This document shows, one piece after another, positions 19,275 to 29,045 of a DNA stretch of 64,000 nucleotides (position 1 is its first letter; each line of letters starts with the position of its first letter). The notes under the pieces are model-generated. The model ran no database searches. It was not told where the DNA came from and was given only the letters and a program-made list of their open reading frames with translations. This DNA is from Pseudomonadales bacterium (GTDB lineage: Bacteria > Pseudomonadota > Gammaproteobacteria > Pseudomonadales > DC-out160): contig JAHRWA010000039.1 of the NCBI GenBank assembly GCA_019090455.1, positions 186,001 to 250,000 on the forward strand, given 5' to 3'. A program made the position numbers and the translations under genes.

Positions 19275-19484
19275 ATGGAAACTAGCCTAATTATTCAATT
19301 GGTCACCCTTGCCATCGTCGTCCTACTAATAACCGCAGTCATTAATATCAAAACAATCGTCGCGAACGGTAAAGTTCGAAAATCCCTGGGCGGTGCAGTG
19401 ATTGTCGTATCGTCCGTTTTTGGTGGCACTCGACACACACCAAAACAAGAACCCGAATCGGAGAAATCAGGGGAACCTAAATAG
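19275..19484 (+). CDS. Small single-pass membrane protein, hypothetical
   Basis: A 69-residue protein with one clear N-terminal membrane helix (about residues 5-25, LIIQLVTLAIVVLLITAVI). A basic middle and a hydrophilic Glu/Pro-rich tail follow. No family is recognised and there is only a weak ribosome site. The helix-then-basic layout suggests the tail faces the cytoplasm. Confidence 0.45.
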   Translation: METSLIIQLVTLAIVVLLITAVINIKTIVANGKVRKSLGGAVIVVSSVFGGTRHTPKQEPESEKSGEPK

Positions 19485-19762
19485 ACTGACCGATTCACTT
19501 TAGCTAATGCCTCAGATTTGAGATCTACTTAATTTTACGTACTCTCTATTACATGGCTCTTTTAAAGCCTTAAGCAAGGAAGACAATAGCGATATGCCAC
19601 TCACTCTATCAAAAAACCTTATTGATTCCATAAGCTTGAATAAAAACCTTGAAATTTTGATCTCTCTCTGAATAAACAAATTTTAATAGCCTGTCTTTTG
19701 ACGATTATAGGTTAAAACGATTATACTGAACGAATCGAACGAAATTATAGAGATTGAATAAA

Positions 19763-20023
19763 ATGGATGCACTTTCCGCCAACGAAGCAAAAACTCATTT
19801 TGGTAACATGCTATTAAGGGTGCAAAGCGCGCCGATCCAGATTAATAAAAATGGTAAGCCCGTTGCTGTGGTAATTTCAGCAGAAGAATACGAAAGCATA
19901 CAGGCGCTCAAACTAAAGATGTTGCAAGCCAGAGCAGCACAAGCTAAAGCCGATATTACAGCAGGCAACCTAAAGGATGGCGAATCTTTTTTTGATGAGC
20001 TGGAAGCTGGCCATCACGATTGA
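19763..20023 (+). CDS. Type II antitoxin, Phd/YefM family
   Basis: An 86-residue Phd/YefM-type antitoxin. Typical features are LSANEAKTHFGNML at the N-terminus, then INKNGKPVAVVISAEEYESIQ. The acidic C-terminal arm should wrap the toxin. The ATG at 19763 fits the family start; a TTG 9 nt upstream is also in frame. The stop overlaps the toxin start as TGATG. Such antitoxins bind their own promoter through the N-terminal domain, so the roughly 280-nt A/T-rich upstream gap probably holds the operator. Confidence 0.9.
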   Translation: MDALSANEAKTHFGNMLLRVQSAPIQINKNGKPVAVVISAEEYESIQALKLKMLQARAAQAKADITAGNLKDGESFFDELEAGHHD

Positions 20024-20334
20024 TGTCAACAACATTTCACTTAACTTCGGATGCTCAAGCGGACCTTATCGCAATTCGCCAGTTTACACTTCAACAATGG
20101 GGGCCTGCTCAGTCCCAAAAATATTTATCGGAACTCCGCAAAACTATTATCCTACTTAACGAAGCCCCGTCTCTTGGCAAGCCCAGGCCAGAAGTTGGGT
20201 CGCATGTACTTAGCTTCCCTCATGTCAGTCATGTCATCTATTACGTTGTACATGAGCAGCAGCTAGTGGTATTCGGAGTGTTACACAAACGCATGGTGCC
20301 ACTTAATCATCTGGCTGAGCGTGAGATGTTTTAA
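20023..20334 (+). CDS. Type II toxin, RelE/ParE family
   Basis: A 103-residue ParE/RelE-superfamily toxin. Signatures are LTSDAQADLIAIRQFTLQQWG at the start, the middle GKPRPEVGSHVLSFPHVSHVIYYVV and the end VVFGVLHKRMVP. This form is nearer ParE (DNA gyrase poison) than the ribosome-dependent RelE, but the target cannot be fixed from sequence. The ATG shares one base with the antitoxin stop, giving strict coupling. The gene looks full length. Confidence 0.9.
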   Translation: MSTTFHLTSDAQADLIAIRQFTLQQWGPAQSQKYLSELRKTIILLNEAPSLGKPRPEVGSHVLSFPHVSHVIYYVVHEQQLVVFGVLHKRMVPLNHLAEREMF

Positions 20335-20383
20335 TACATCCCTCAAGACAATTCCATTAGATAAGCACGTGATATGAACGCCT

Positions 20384-20428
20384 CATACCTCGCATTTCTA
20401 AATACAGACTTTATAAATGCAAGGTATG
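20384..20428. repeat. Inverted repeat, 14-bp arms
   Basis: catacctcgcattt (20384-20397) and aaatgcaaggtatg (20415-20428) are inverted copies with one mismatch and a 17-nt loop. There is no T-run on either strand, so it is not a classical terminator. It lies between the convergent toxin and acyl-CoA ligase genes. Confidence 0.7.
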
Positions 20429-20478
20429 GAGATGTTGTGACCATCCCCTTCTATACTCCTAGATATTGCTACACCCCA

Positions 20479-22056
20479 CTAACCCACCTTTCGGCCAGCC
20501 GCTTTCCAATACTTTTCTCGCACACTACGACGCAAAACTTTGCCTACAACACTCATAGGTAATTCATCCACAACCAACACCGTCTTCGGCGCTTTATAGC
20601 TACCGATTTTGTCTTTAACAAACTGAATCAGTTCTTTCTCTCCCAGCTCTTGCCCTTCTCGCAGCATCACTTCTGCGTGTACGGCCTCTCCCCATTCTTC
20701 GTGAGGGATGCCCACTACGGCGGACATAAGCACGGCTTTATGGCTATTGACGATGGCTTCCACTTCGGTGGCGTACACGTTAAAGCCACCGGAGATGATC
20801 ATGTCTTTTTTCCGGTCGACGAGATAGATGAAGCCTTCGGTATCTTTATAACCCATGTCACCGGATTTCCAATAACCGTTGATAAACTCCTCTGCGGTTT
20901 GTTCTGGATTTTGGTAGTAGCCTTGAATGGTTGCTCGCGAGCGAATCCAGATCTCTCCGATTTCCTGCCCTTCTACCTGCTTACCTTCACTATCATTGAT
21001 CACCAACTCGATTCCCGCAGCCACTTGTCCCGCTGCAGCCAGACGTCCTTCATCTTCAGGCTTCTCAATGCGATGAGCTTGTTTACTCAATGACAGGGCG
21101 ATTGCTGGGTGTTCTGTTGAGGCGTACACCTGGATAAAGATGTTACCGAATTTCTCTTGTAACAAACTGAGTTTCGCTGGGCTCATGGGAGCCGCACCGT
21201 AGAACATATTTTGCAAAGTGGAAAAGTCGGAATCTCGCGCTTCTTTCAATTCTAACAATCGATATAAAATGGTGGGTACCAACATTGCGCTGGTGACGCG
21301 CTCTTTTTCAATCGTTTGGCAGTACCGAACCAGATCTGGTTCATTTAACGTTATATTGCAAGCACCCGCATAAAAGGCGGGCAACCAAAGTAATCCACTG
21401 CCGTGGCTAACCGGTGCAATATGCAACATGCGTGTATGGCTTTTCCAGACTTTGTCGGGCAAGGCATAAAAGCTATCCCGAATCGCCATCCAATTGTCTG
21501 CGCTATACATCGCAGGTTTACCTTTGCCTGTGGTGCCCCCGGTAAATCGAATTAACACATTGTGATCTCGGTCGTCGATTTCAATATTGGGGTTTGCTTT
21601 CGAAGCGGCATTAACCAAACTCCAAAAACAATATAAACCCTCTTTCGGCTCCTCAATAGGGTCCATACAAACAATAGCCACATCACGTTCACGCAACATA
21701 GTGTAATGACTTTCGATGAGTGAATTTTCGATAAAAGCCACTTTCGGTTTTGCGCAGTCTACTTGCCAAGTATGCTCATCTAAGGAATCCCGAAAATTGG
21801 TAAAGGCGGCAGTCGCATCCCCTTTCAGGATGGTGGGCAAATGCAATAGCCCCATATTATCGTTATCTAAAATATTGATAAAATGATCGCCGCTTTTTAA
21901 CGATAACTCCTCTCGCATCATATTCACGATTTGATTAGTTAACAGATGCATAGCTCGATAAGTGTATCGACGGTTTCGCTCTACATTGACTAGAGCTTCA
22001 TTTTCCGCATATTGATCGGCCAGGGATTGAAAGTGAGAACTGTAATTTATTTTCAT
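20479..22056 (-). CDS. AMP-dependent acyl-CoA synthetase/ligase
   Basis: A 525-residue ANL-superfamily enzyme that activates a carboxylic acid as acyl-AMP and then as the CoA thioester. Motifs are the P-loop-like FTGGTTGKGKP near residue 172, YASTEHP near 316, the hinge DRKKDMIISGGFNVYATEVE near 420 and the catalytic lysine region SVVGKVLRRSVR near 507. No carrier-protein domain is attached. The ATG at 22056 has AGAGAGAT upstream. The substrate is not evident; fatty or terpenoid acids would fit the neighbouring dehydrogenases. It could also prime a pathway acid, but it is not in the NRPS operon. Confidence 0.9.
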   Translation of the reverse strand: MKINYSSHFQSLADQYAENEALVNVERNRRYTYRAMHLLTNQIVNMMREELSLKSGDHFINILDNDNMGLLHLPTILKGDATAAFTNFRDSLDEHTWQVDCAKPKVAFIENSLIESHYTMLRERDVAIVCMDPIEEPKEGLYCFWSLVNAASKANPNIEIDDRDHNVLIRFTGGTTGKGKPAMYSADNWMAIRDSFYALPDKVWKSHTRMLHIAPVSHGSGLLWLPAFYAGACNITLNEPDLVRYCQTIEKERVTSAMLVPTILYRLLELKEARDSDFSTLQNMFYGAAPMSPAKLSLLQEKFGNIFIQVYASTEHPAIALSLSKQAHRIEKPEDEGRLAAAGQVAAGIELVINDSEGKQVEGQEIGEIWIRSRATIQGYYQNPEQTAEEFINGYWKSGDMGYKDTEGFIYLVDRKKDMIISGGFNVYATEVEAIVNSHKAVLMSAVVGIPHEEWGEAVHAEVMLREGQELGEKELIQFVKDKIGSYKAPKTVLVVDELPMSVVGKVLRRSVREKYWKAAGRKVG

Positions 22057-22439
22057 TTTTATCTCTCTTTGTAATGCAACAGATGTTTTTTTATTTATCG
22101 CTATTTTCTAATATTAACCACTATCTTTCAGGTTCAACGATAACAATGCAACTTATATTATTTCCGAATCTCAACGGCTAAACGCAGGATCAGAAGCGGC
22201 ATCCCAACCAGCCTTTCACTCTACGCACTAGTCTTCGCCGCGATCTCTGCACAAAAGTCGAACACGTTTACCACATGCATGAGTTCATCATGAAATTAAG
22301 GGATATCACGCATCATAAGGCGCTTTGTCGGCAACACTCTGACTGCTCGCCCATTGATTCAATGGAATCTAAATCTAAACCCCAGTTCTCCTCTTTTTTA
22401 CGTAAACGCCGCCTATAATAGGGAGTGGAGCACCAGTTA
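22057..22439. other. Intergenic region between acyl-CoA ligase and solute-binding protein genes
   Basis: This gap separates two divergent genes and should hold both promoters. A TATAAT hexamer at 22414-22419 suits the plus-strand gene. I see no RNA gene or strong repeat. A 47-codon frame at 22275-22418 lacks a ribosome site. Confidence 0.4.
22414..22419 (+). promoter_or_regulatory. Possible -10 box of the solute-binding protein gene
   Basis: A perfect TATAAT lies 20 nt before the chosen ATG. No matching -35 hexamer is evident, so support is partial. Confidence 0.35.
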
Positions 22440-23258
22440 ATGAAGCACTATCGCCAACTATTGGGAGCATATTGCGACATGCGATTTTTTACATTCACAC
22501 TATGCCTGCTATTTGGGCTATTGATAATCTCATCTAGCTACGCCTGTGATAACGGAACGGCACTCATATCTGGTGACCCCGATTATCCGCCTCTTACATG
22601 GCGTAGCGGAGATAAACTCATCGGTGCTAACGTAAAGTTAGCAAAACTGTTATTTAAAGAAGTAGGGATAAAAGCGATACCGGATGAAGGCGGCCCCTGG
22701 AAGCGCGTTTTATTGCGAGCACGAAGAGGCAAGGTTGATCTGCTGTTAGGTGTCCGAAAAACAGTTGAGCGGGAGCAATATCTCACCTATATAGAGCCTC
22801 CTATCACTCCTTCCGCACAATCGGTTTTCATGGCAAATCACCGTACATTCAAATATGAAGCATGGAAGGACTTATCGACCAAAATAGGAGGAGTCACCTT
22901 AGGTGCCAGCTTTGGCAAGGAGTTTGATGCCTACGCCGAGAAGCAACTCAAAATTGAACAAGCTCGGACAATGACACAAAATTTGGCTAAATTAGACATT
23001 GGTCGTATTGATTATTTGTTAGGCCCGCTGGTCACCACCCAACTCCACGCTCAACTCCAAGGTTATGATCTCAAGATAATTAACGCACCCACGCCCTTAG
23101 TCGTCATCAAGGAGTATTTGGCCATACCCAAAAACTCCAGGTGCCATCAATATGTCGCACATTTTTCAAAATTTATACAAGAACTAACCGCCACTGATCG
23201 CTACGATGAACTACTGGAGGAATACTTCATTTATTGGAATGACAACGAAGTTAAATAA
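22440..23258 (+). CDS. Periplasmic solute-binding protein, family 3 (amino-acid type)
   Basis: About 272 residues with an N-terminal signal sequence ending near SSSYA. The mature part has the family 3 pattern: ISGDPDYPPLTWRSGDKLIGANVKLAKLLF, then GKVDLLLGVRKTVEREQYLTY. The family binds amino acids or other small solutes in the periplasm. No ABC permease or ATPase is nearby, so it may be an orphan receptor domain. It converges on a hybrid histidine kinase gene 35 nt away. The ATG at 22440 is preceded by GGAG; GTG at 22425 and ATG at 22479 are alternatives. Confidence 0.85.
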   Translation: MKHYRQLLGAYCDMRFFTFTLCLLFGLLIISSSYACDNGTALISGDPDYPPLTWRSGDKLIGANVKLAKLLFKEVGIKAIPDEGGPWKRVLLRARRGKVDLLLGVRKTVEREQYLTYIEPPITPSAQSVFMANHRTFKYEAWKDLSTKIGGVTLGASFGKEFDAYAEKQLKIEQARTMTQNLAKLDIGRIDYLLGPLVTTQLHAQLQGYDLKIINAPTPLVVIKEYLAIPKNSRCHQYVAHFSKFIQELTATDRYDELLEEYFIYWNDNEVK

Positions 23259-23293
23259 TGTTCTGATGACGCGCATTTAATGTTAGCAGTCCG

Positions 23294-25702
23294 TTAAAAC
23301 CGGAACTTATCAAAAGTCCTTTTCAAATCATCCGACTTCACTGGCTTTGCTAAATAGTCGTCCATTCCAATATCACCTGCATATTCTCGTTTATCCACCA
23401 TCGCATGTGCGCTAAGAGCAACAACATAAGCCTCCTCCCCATTTAATCGTTTTCTACTCTGCGCTTTGATTTGCCTAGTCGCTTCCCAGCCGTCCATCTT
23501 CGGCATTTCAACATCCATAAGAATCAAATCAAAAGGAGTGGCGTTATTGAGATAGCAGTCCACGGCTTCTAATCCATCATTGGCTACAACCGGAGTAATA
23601 CCTAGCTTGCGCAACATACCCAGAACAACCATTTGATTCACTAAATTATCCTCTGCCACAAGGACATTCATCTGAGAGTAGTCAATATTCTCTTCATCTT
23701 TTTTCAGAATCGGATTAACACTAATTTCACCTCCAAACAATTCAATCAGTTCCGCTCGTAATATTCGCCTAGTGACCGGTTTCTCAATCGCGCACACTAT
23801 GTCAGTCCCTTCGAAATCCGCTTTCGTCAATAACCGACGAGCCGCGCTGATCAAAATCTGCTTGATGGGTGGATCATAATCCAAATCCCGTATACATCGA
23901 GCCAACTCGATACCATCCATTTCTGGCATTAAATAGTCCAGCAAAACACAATCAAAAGGGTTATTATCTGAGTGCGCAGCAACAATGGCGCTTAACGCCA
24001 GTGCACCACTCATCACCACGGACACATTCATTCCCCACGAAGACAAGCGACTGGTCATCACTTCATTGAAGGCAGCATGATCATCCACAAGAAGAACTCG
24101 ACACCCATTCAATACCTCTATATCGCCTTCAACGGGCACACACATATCCTTGCTCGACTTCTCAACACAGATAGTAAACCAAAATGTGGACCCCTCCCCT
24201 TTGTTACTGTTAACACCGATCTCCCCTCCCATAAGTTCCACTAACTGTTTACTAATCGCTAAACCTAAGCCGGTTCCACCGTATTTTCGAGTAGTTGATG
24301 AATCAGCCTGAGTGAACGAGGTAAATAGCTGTTCGCGCTCTTGCTCATCAAGACCGATACCCGTGTCCGAAATACTAAACCGATATAACATATGATCTGA
24401 AGAACGTTGATCAATACAGGCTACGCGTAAACTCACTTCTCCTTGCTCGGTAAATTTAAATGCATTTCCCAATAAGTTCATCACTATCTGGCGCATGCGA
24501 GTTGGATCCCCGCATATGGATACAGGCGCTCCTTGCTCTACGGCGGCGATAAAATTCAATTTTAGTTCACTCGCTTTAAACGCAAAAATTAAAGCGCATT
24601 CATCAATCAGTGCTTCGAGATCGAAGTCCACTTTTTCCAGGGACATTTTACCCGCTTCTATTTTTGAAAAATCCAGCACATCATTAATGACGGATAACAA
24701 TGCGTTACCCGAACTTTGTACCGTATTGACATATTGCTTTTGCTTTTTATTCAGCTCAGTATCCTGTAACAACTCAACCATTCCCAATACGCCATTCATC
24801 GGCGTTCTAATTTCATGACTCATATTCGCTAGAAATTCGCTTTTAGCTCTTGAAGCTCGTTCCAACTCGGCAGTGCGCTCATCCACTTTATCTTCTAAAT
24901 GAACTTGGTAATCCATCACTTCCTTATTACGCATCACTAAAGCCTTTTTCATGGTGATAAAAGCGCGAACCAAAATTCCCAGTTCGTCACTACTACTGGC
25001 TATAGTGGAATTCACCAACTTGCTATTCTCTTCATTGAGATCTCGCGAGTCCGGTGCCAGATCATTCATTGCACCGGTTAATCTCGTCAGCGGATTCGCG
25101 ACAATACGATTAATGACAATAAAAGCAATGAGCCAAAGAAAAATAGTCTTAACTGCGGCATTAATGAAAGTAATAAAAAAAGTGTAAGCAGCGTGATCCA
25201 ACACGACATCGGAACTGGAGAACAGCACCAATGTGCCCACCGTTACGCGACCACGATATTGGCTATCGAATGCCACCTCATATTGATAGGAAAGGAGTTG
25301 CCGAAAACGCCCCTTAGAAAACTGGGTAGCCGCTTTTTTATTACCATCCTTAAACTCAACGACTAATCCATTCTCATCACGAATCAACCCATTCTGAGCT
25401 AAAACATCACCTTGATCATCAAAGAACTTCACTCCCAGAATATATTCGTTTAGCATCACGCCACCGACACTCGATTCCATTTGCTCGTCATCAAGATTCC
25501 ATACAGCCTGAGAAAATATAGGTTCAAATGTTTCAGCAACCTTAGAAACCGCCTCCTCTAATCGGTCCTTTTCATTGAAGTACTCAAGCCCCAATTGAAA
25601 TGACGTGGTAGACATCGCAATAATAAAATAGACGCCCATTATGGCTCGAAGCAATTTTGCCGCCAAGGTAGAACTTAATCGTATGGGAGTGTGAGTTGCC
25701 AT
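23294..25702 (-). CDS. Hybrid sensor histidine kinase with two receiver domains
   Basis: An inner-membrane hybrid kinase of about 802 residues. The N-terminal helix (about 15-40) and a second near 180-205 enclose a periplasmic sensor of about 140 residues with no recognised fold. A HAMP segment follows, then HisKA with [15 protein letters not shown] near 293 (phosphorylated His), the ATPase with TGTGIGL-type loops ([19 protein letters not shown]) and two receivers. Receiver one has LLVDDHAAF and [11 protein letters not shown], receiver two VAEDNLVNQ and [11 protein letters not shown]. Layout is like BarA/TorS without an Hpt domain. The ATG at 25702 has no clear ribosome site; TTG two codons upstream is possible. 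The output partner is not in the window. Confidence 0.9.
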   Translation of the reverse strand: MATHTPIRLSSTLAAKLLRAIMGVYFIIAMSTTSFQLGLEYFNEKDRLEEAVSKVAETFEPIFSQAVWNLDDEQMESSVGGVMLNEYILGVKFFDDQGDVLAQNGLIRDENGLVVEFKDGNKKAATQFSKGRFRQLLSYQYEVAFDSQYRGRVTVGTLVLFSSSDVVLDHAAYTFFITFINAAVKTIFLWLIAFIVINRIVANPLTRLTGAMNDLAPDSRDLNEENSKLVNSTIASSSDELGILVRAFITMKKALVMRNKEVMDYQVHLEDKVDERTAELERASRAKSEFLANMSHEIRTPMNGVLGMVELLQDTELNKKQKQYVNTVQSSGNALLSVINDVLDFSKIEAGKMSLEKVDFDLEALIDECALIFAFKASELKLNFIAAVEQGAPVSICGDPTRMRQIVMNLLGNAFKFTEQGEVSLRVACIDQRSSDHMLYRFSISDTGIGLDEQEREQLFTSFTQADSSTTRKYGGTGLGLAISKQLVELMGGEIGVNSNKGEGSTFWFTICVEKSSKDMCVPVEGDIEVLNGCRVLLVDDHAAFNEVMTSRLSSWGMNVSVVMSGALALSAIVAAHSDNNPFDCVLLDYLMPEMDGIELARCIRDLDYDPPIKQILISAARRLLTKADFEGTDIVCAIEKPVTRRILRAELIELFGGEISVNPILKKDEENIDYSQMNVLVAEDNLVNQMVVLGMLRKLGITPVVANDGLEAVDCYLNNATPFDLILMDVEMPKMDGWEATRQIKAQSRKRLNGEEAYVVALSAHAMVDKREYAGDIGMDDYLAKPVKSDDLKRTFDKFRF

Positions 25703-26041
25703 AGACAATACGAAAAACAGGAACTAAGGATAATGAAAAAAAAGAATATTACTCTTTTAACCTTAGCTCTCGATCCCATAAATGCATTGTCTATTATTAC
25801 TATTGACCAGCAAGACTTTCATTTACAAACATCGTGTCGTAGATCGACTGTATTGATCGACTGTATTGATCGATTGGGATTGCTGATAAATCTACGGTAC
25901 ACAAAAGTGTAACGCCCAGTCTCTTGGTCTATTCTTTTCTATATGAGGTCATCATTCTGAAATATCTAAAACCCAACTTTTGCTCCCTCTCTCTAGTCCT
26001 CAATATCAACAAGATGATTAGTAGACTTTGGAATTAGCATA
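25703..26041. other. Intergenic region between divergent hybrid kinase and GGDEF-EAL genes
   Basis: This A/T-rich gap should hold the promoters of both genes. The only structure seen is the 13-bp tandem repeat at 25842-25880. A 73-codon frame beginning inside the kinase gene looks like chance. Confidence 0.4.
25842..25880. repeat. 13-bp tandem repeat upstream of the GGDEF-EAL gene
   Basis: Two exact copies of gatcgactgtatt (25842-25854, 25855-25867) and a degenerate third copy lie head to tail, about 160-200 nt before the GGDEF-EAL start. Each unit contains GATCGA, so it could be a repeated operator. Confidence 0.65.
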
Positions 26042-28708
26042 ATGAGCGAAAAAATCGATTACAAACAACTTATCGATGAATTGGACTCAGGGATAATTCT
26101 TCTCAATTCGGCAATGGAGATCGCCTACGTCAATGAATGGGTTCGAGAAAGATCAGTCAGCGTTTTCGACTCATTAATCGGTCTCCATATTAGTACTGCC
26201 TATCCTCAGATAGAAAAAACTGAATTAGCCGAAACATGCCTTCGTATATTTAATAACGAGGTAACACGAGGTAGTCCTATAGCACCAACCGATATTGATG
26301 TTAACGAGCTTCATGTCCACGACATTACTGTTCATGAATTCAATATTCAATGGTTCCCCTGCCCTAGCATTCAAAACGCTACTCCTCCAGGCAAAAAAAA
26401 TAACACGCTTCAAAGGGTCCAGATTACTCCGCGCCGACAATCAAATGGGAAAGTTTTTTGTGAGCTCATCCTAAATACTATCAATAATGGCATCGCTTCT
26501 AACGCCATAACAGATGAATCACAACAGCTAGTAGATATTGTTGATTACACAGCAGAAGCCATCATTGCATTTACTGATGAAGGTAGCATTATTGTTAGCA
26601 ATCAAGCGGCACAGCGCATGTTTGCCTACACTCGAGATCAGATGTTGAGTCTAAACTTTAATGATTTACTCAATAGTGCCAAATCCAGTTTAGACAATGG
26701 TCATCAAGTATTGAAAACCATTAGTGACTACATCAAAGAAACTCAAATTTGCCAAGCTTCAGGTGATCAGGAACTTCCCATTACCGCGACTTGTTATCGA
26801 TCCAATGGGCAAGATTTCCCGGGGGAATTAAAATTAAGTCGGATCGACTCTGACAGCAGTAATATTGCGGTAATAAGAGATATCACTACGCAATTATTAT
26901 CGCATCAAGCGCTATTAGAGAGTGAAATGCGTTTTCGCACACTGGCTAAGATTGCTCCCGTCGGTATATTCCACACCAATGTTGAAGGAATCTGCATCTA
27001 TGCGAACTTAACCTGGTTTGCCATTACACGTTTAAATAAATCAATACTGGGTGTGGATACATGGCGAAAAAGTGTTTATGAAGACGATAGAAAAAAAGTA
27101 GATAAACATTGGGCTGCTTGCATTGAGGGCGAACAAGACCTCAGTGTGGAGTTTCGGATTCAAAGACCTGACAACTCTCTGGTATGGGTCCTTTGTCAAA
27201 TGATGATAGAAATCGACTCCAAAAATGACATTGTCGGATATGTAGGAACACTCACTGATATCAATCAGCTGAGAATCAGTCAGAAGAAGATCGAGCGGCT
27301 CGCATTTTATGATCCACTCACCGAGCTTGGAAATCGCAGGTTATTCAAAGATAGATTATTGCGCAGCCTCGTCGATAGAATGCAGACGATGAGAAAAGTC
27401 GCACTGCTCACCATTGATCTGGATAATTTCAAACCCATCAATGATACCTTGGGACACGACGCGGGAGACACACTATTGCGCACGATGGCCAAAAGATTAG
27501 CGGGATCAGTCCGTAGATGCGACACCGTTGCTCGCGTTGGCGGTGATGAGTTTGCCATTATTCTTTGCGAAATTGATTCCCCTGAAAGTGTCACACGAGT
27601 GGCGTACAATATTCAAAAAACACTCAATGCTCCTCTCGAAATTTCAGGAAAGAAGATAAAGATGTCAGCCAGTATCGGTATTGCGCTGGCACCTGATGAT
27701 GGAGATGATCAAGAAACATTATCTAAAAGTGCAGATCTAGCATTATATGCAGTCAAAGAATCGGGGCGCGACAATTTTATGTTTTTTGATTCAACGATGA
27801 ATGAAAAAGCAAAATTTCGAATAGGCATGGAAAGTGATTTACGAATCGCGATAGAACAACAAGAATTTATCGTGTATTACCAGCCTCAAATTGCCCTTAA
27901 AAACAATAACATAATAGGTATGGAAGCGCTGGTAAGATGGCTACATCCGGAGCAAGGAATGGTAGCACCCGACGCATTTATCTCCATCGCCGAAGGTGCT
28001 GGGCTCATCGTTGCCTTAGGTAATATTGTGCTAGAAGAGGCCTGCCAAAAAACAGCACAACTCATTGCCGACGGGATAGTCGATAGTGAATTTAGAGTTG
28101 CCATAAACTTGTCGGCGAAACAACTGACAAGCCCTAAGGTTCTCTCTCGTATCTGGCTAGCCATGACCACTGCTGGTCTTCAGCCTCTGAATATAGAACT
28201 GGAAATCACCGAAAACCTACTCTTTGAGAATTTTAGTTTTGCGACAAAAATTCTACATTGCCTCCAGGGTCTTGGCTTTACTATTGCTATTGATGATTTT
28301 GGTACAGGTTATTCTTCGCTTAGCCATTTAGTGAGATTGCCCGTAGACAATTTAAAAATTGACAGATCTTTCATCACTAGAATGTCAGAAGGCCACCAAG
28401 ACAGGGTATTAGTCACCACTATCTTAACTTTAGCGCATCAGCTAGGGTTAAGCGTTGTAGCGGAGGGCATCGAGGAGGAAACGGCTGTCAATGAACTCAG
28501 AGAACTGGACTGTGATTATGGTCAGGGCTACTTCTACAGTCGCCCATTGCCAATAGATCAATTTAGGCAGTATATAGAATCAAGATCAGAGGTAATCCCC
28601 TTCGAAACTCAATCGCCGTTAGAACCCACTTCCAACACAATCGCCAAAACAGCCGCCAGCAACATCGTTAATGATTCTCAAAACAATTCACCCACCCAAC
28701 CATTTTAG
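26042..28708 (+). CDS. PAS-GGDEF-EAL cyclic di-GMP signalling protein
   Basis: An 888-residue cytoplasmic protein with no membrane helix. The first 420 residues hold PAS-type sensors; one is clear at about 175-285 (TAEAIIAFTDEGSIIVSN) and another at about 300-415 (KIAPVGIFHTNVEG). The diguanylate cyclase has YDPLTELGNRRLF and an intact RVGGDEFAIIL near 500. The phosphodiesterase domain has EALVRWLHPEQG near 626 and DDFGTGYSSL near 755, so both active sites look intact. The enzyme could make or degrade c-di-GMP in response to a PAS-sensed signal. It is monocistronic and divergent from the hybrid kinase, which may share its regulation. Confidence 0.92.
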   Translation: MSEKIDYKQLIDELDSGIILLNSAMEIAYVNEWVRERSVSVFDSLIGLHISTAYPQIEKTELAETCLRIFNNEVTRGSPIAPTDIDVNELHVHDITVHEFNIQWFPCPSIQNATPPGKKNNTLQRVQITPRRQSNGKVFCELILNTINNGIASNAITDESQQLVDIVDYTAEAIIAFTDEGSIIVSNQAAQRMFAYTRDQMLSLNFNDLLNSAKSSLDNGHQVLKTISDYIKETQICQASGDQELPITATCYRSNGQDFPGELKLSRIDSDSSNIAVIRDITTQLLSHQALLESEMRFRTLAKIAPVGIFHTNVEGICIYANLTWFAITRLNKSILGVDTWRKSVYEDDRKKVDKHWAACIEGEQDLSVEFRIQRPDNSLVWVLCQMMIEIDSKNDIVGYVGTLTDINQLRISQKKIERLAFYDPLTELGNRRLFKDRLLRSLVDRMQTMRKVALLTIDLDNFKPINDTLGHDAGDTLLRTMAKRLAGSVRRCDTVARVGGDEFAIILCEIDSPESVTRVAYNIQKTLNAPLEISGKKIKMSASIGIALAPDDGDDQETLSKSADLALYAVKESGRDNFMFFDSTMNEKAKFRIGMESDLRIAIEQQEFIVYYQPQIALKNNNIIGMEALVRWLHPEQGMVAPDAFISIAEGAGLIVALGNIVLEEACQKTAQLIADGIVDSEFRVAINLSAKQLTSPKVLSRIWLAMTTAGLQPLNIELEITENLLFENFSFATKILHCLQGLGFTIAIDDFGTGYSSLSHLVRLPVDNLKIDRSFITRMSEGHQDRVLVTTILTLAHQLGLSVVAEGIEEETAVNELRELDCDYGQGYFYSRPLPIDQFRQYIESRSEVIPFETQSPLEPTSNTIAKTAASNIVNDSQNNSPTQPF

Positions 28709-29041
28709 TTCTTTTCGCAAGTGTTGAACGACGTCATGGAAGACAATAATTATCATACCGTTACACGTCAAATCCATTATCTATTGAATAACTGAACTTA
28801 ATAGAAGTAGCAGTTCTCAATATATATTAGAAGCCTCTCACAGTAATAATGGCGGAAAGTCACAAACGTACGTATTGATACATATCTCAAGCATCATCAA
28901 ACTTACTTCAATGTTTAGCCCCTCAATACTCGCTAAAATCATACCCTACAGACCGACACTATTGACCGACAAAGATATTCTATCGCGGTACCTTGCCCAA
29001 CATAAGTTACGGTCTAATCCAACAACCATGAGAGATACTCA
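28709..29041. other. Intergenic region before the M48-like membrane protein
   Basis: The gap is A/T-rich with no terminator I can recognise after the GGDEF-EAL gene. A 44-codon open frame in it is listed separately at low confidence. Confidence 0.4.
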
Positions 29042-29045
29042 GTGA
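28911..29045 (+). CDS. Possible short leader ORF overlapping the M48-like gene
   Basis: A 44-codon frame starts with ATG at 28911 and ends at TGA 29043-29045, overlapping the GTG start of the next gene as GTGA. Such an overlap is typical of coupled genes. There is no clear ribosome site before its ATG and no recognised family, so it may be chance. Confidence 0.2.
   Translation: MFSPSILAKIIPYRPTLLTDKDILSRYLAQHKLRSNPTTMRDTQ

Noticed and set aside
22275-22418. 47-codon plus-strand frame upstream of the solute-binding protein
   Set aside because: No ribosome site, and it overlaps the probable -10 box; likely chance.
25691-25912. 73-codon plus-strand frame beginning inside the hybrid kinase gene
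   Set aside because: Its start is antisense to the kinase N-terminus and it covers the tandem repeat; composition does not look coding.
28874-28887. TTGATACATATCTC considered as an FNR site before the M48-like gene
   Set aside because: The right half matches only three of five positions and no suitably placed -10 box is visible.
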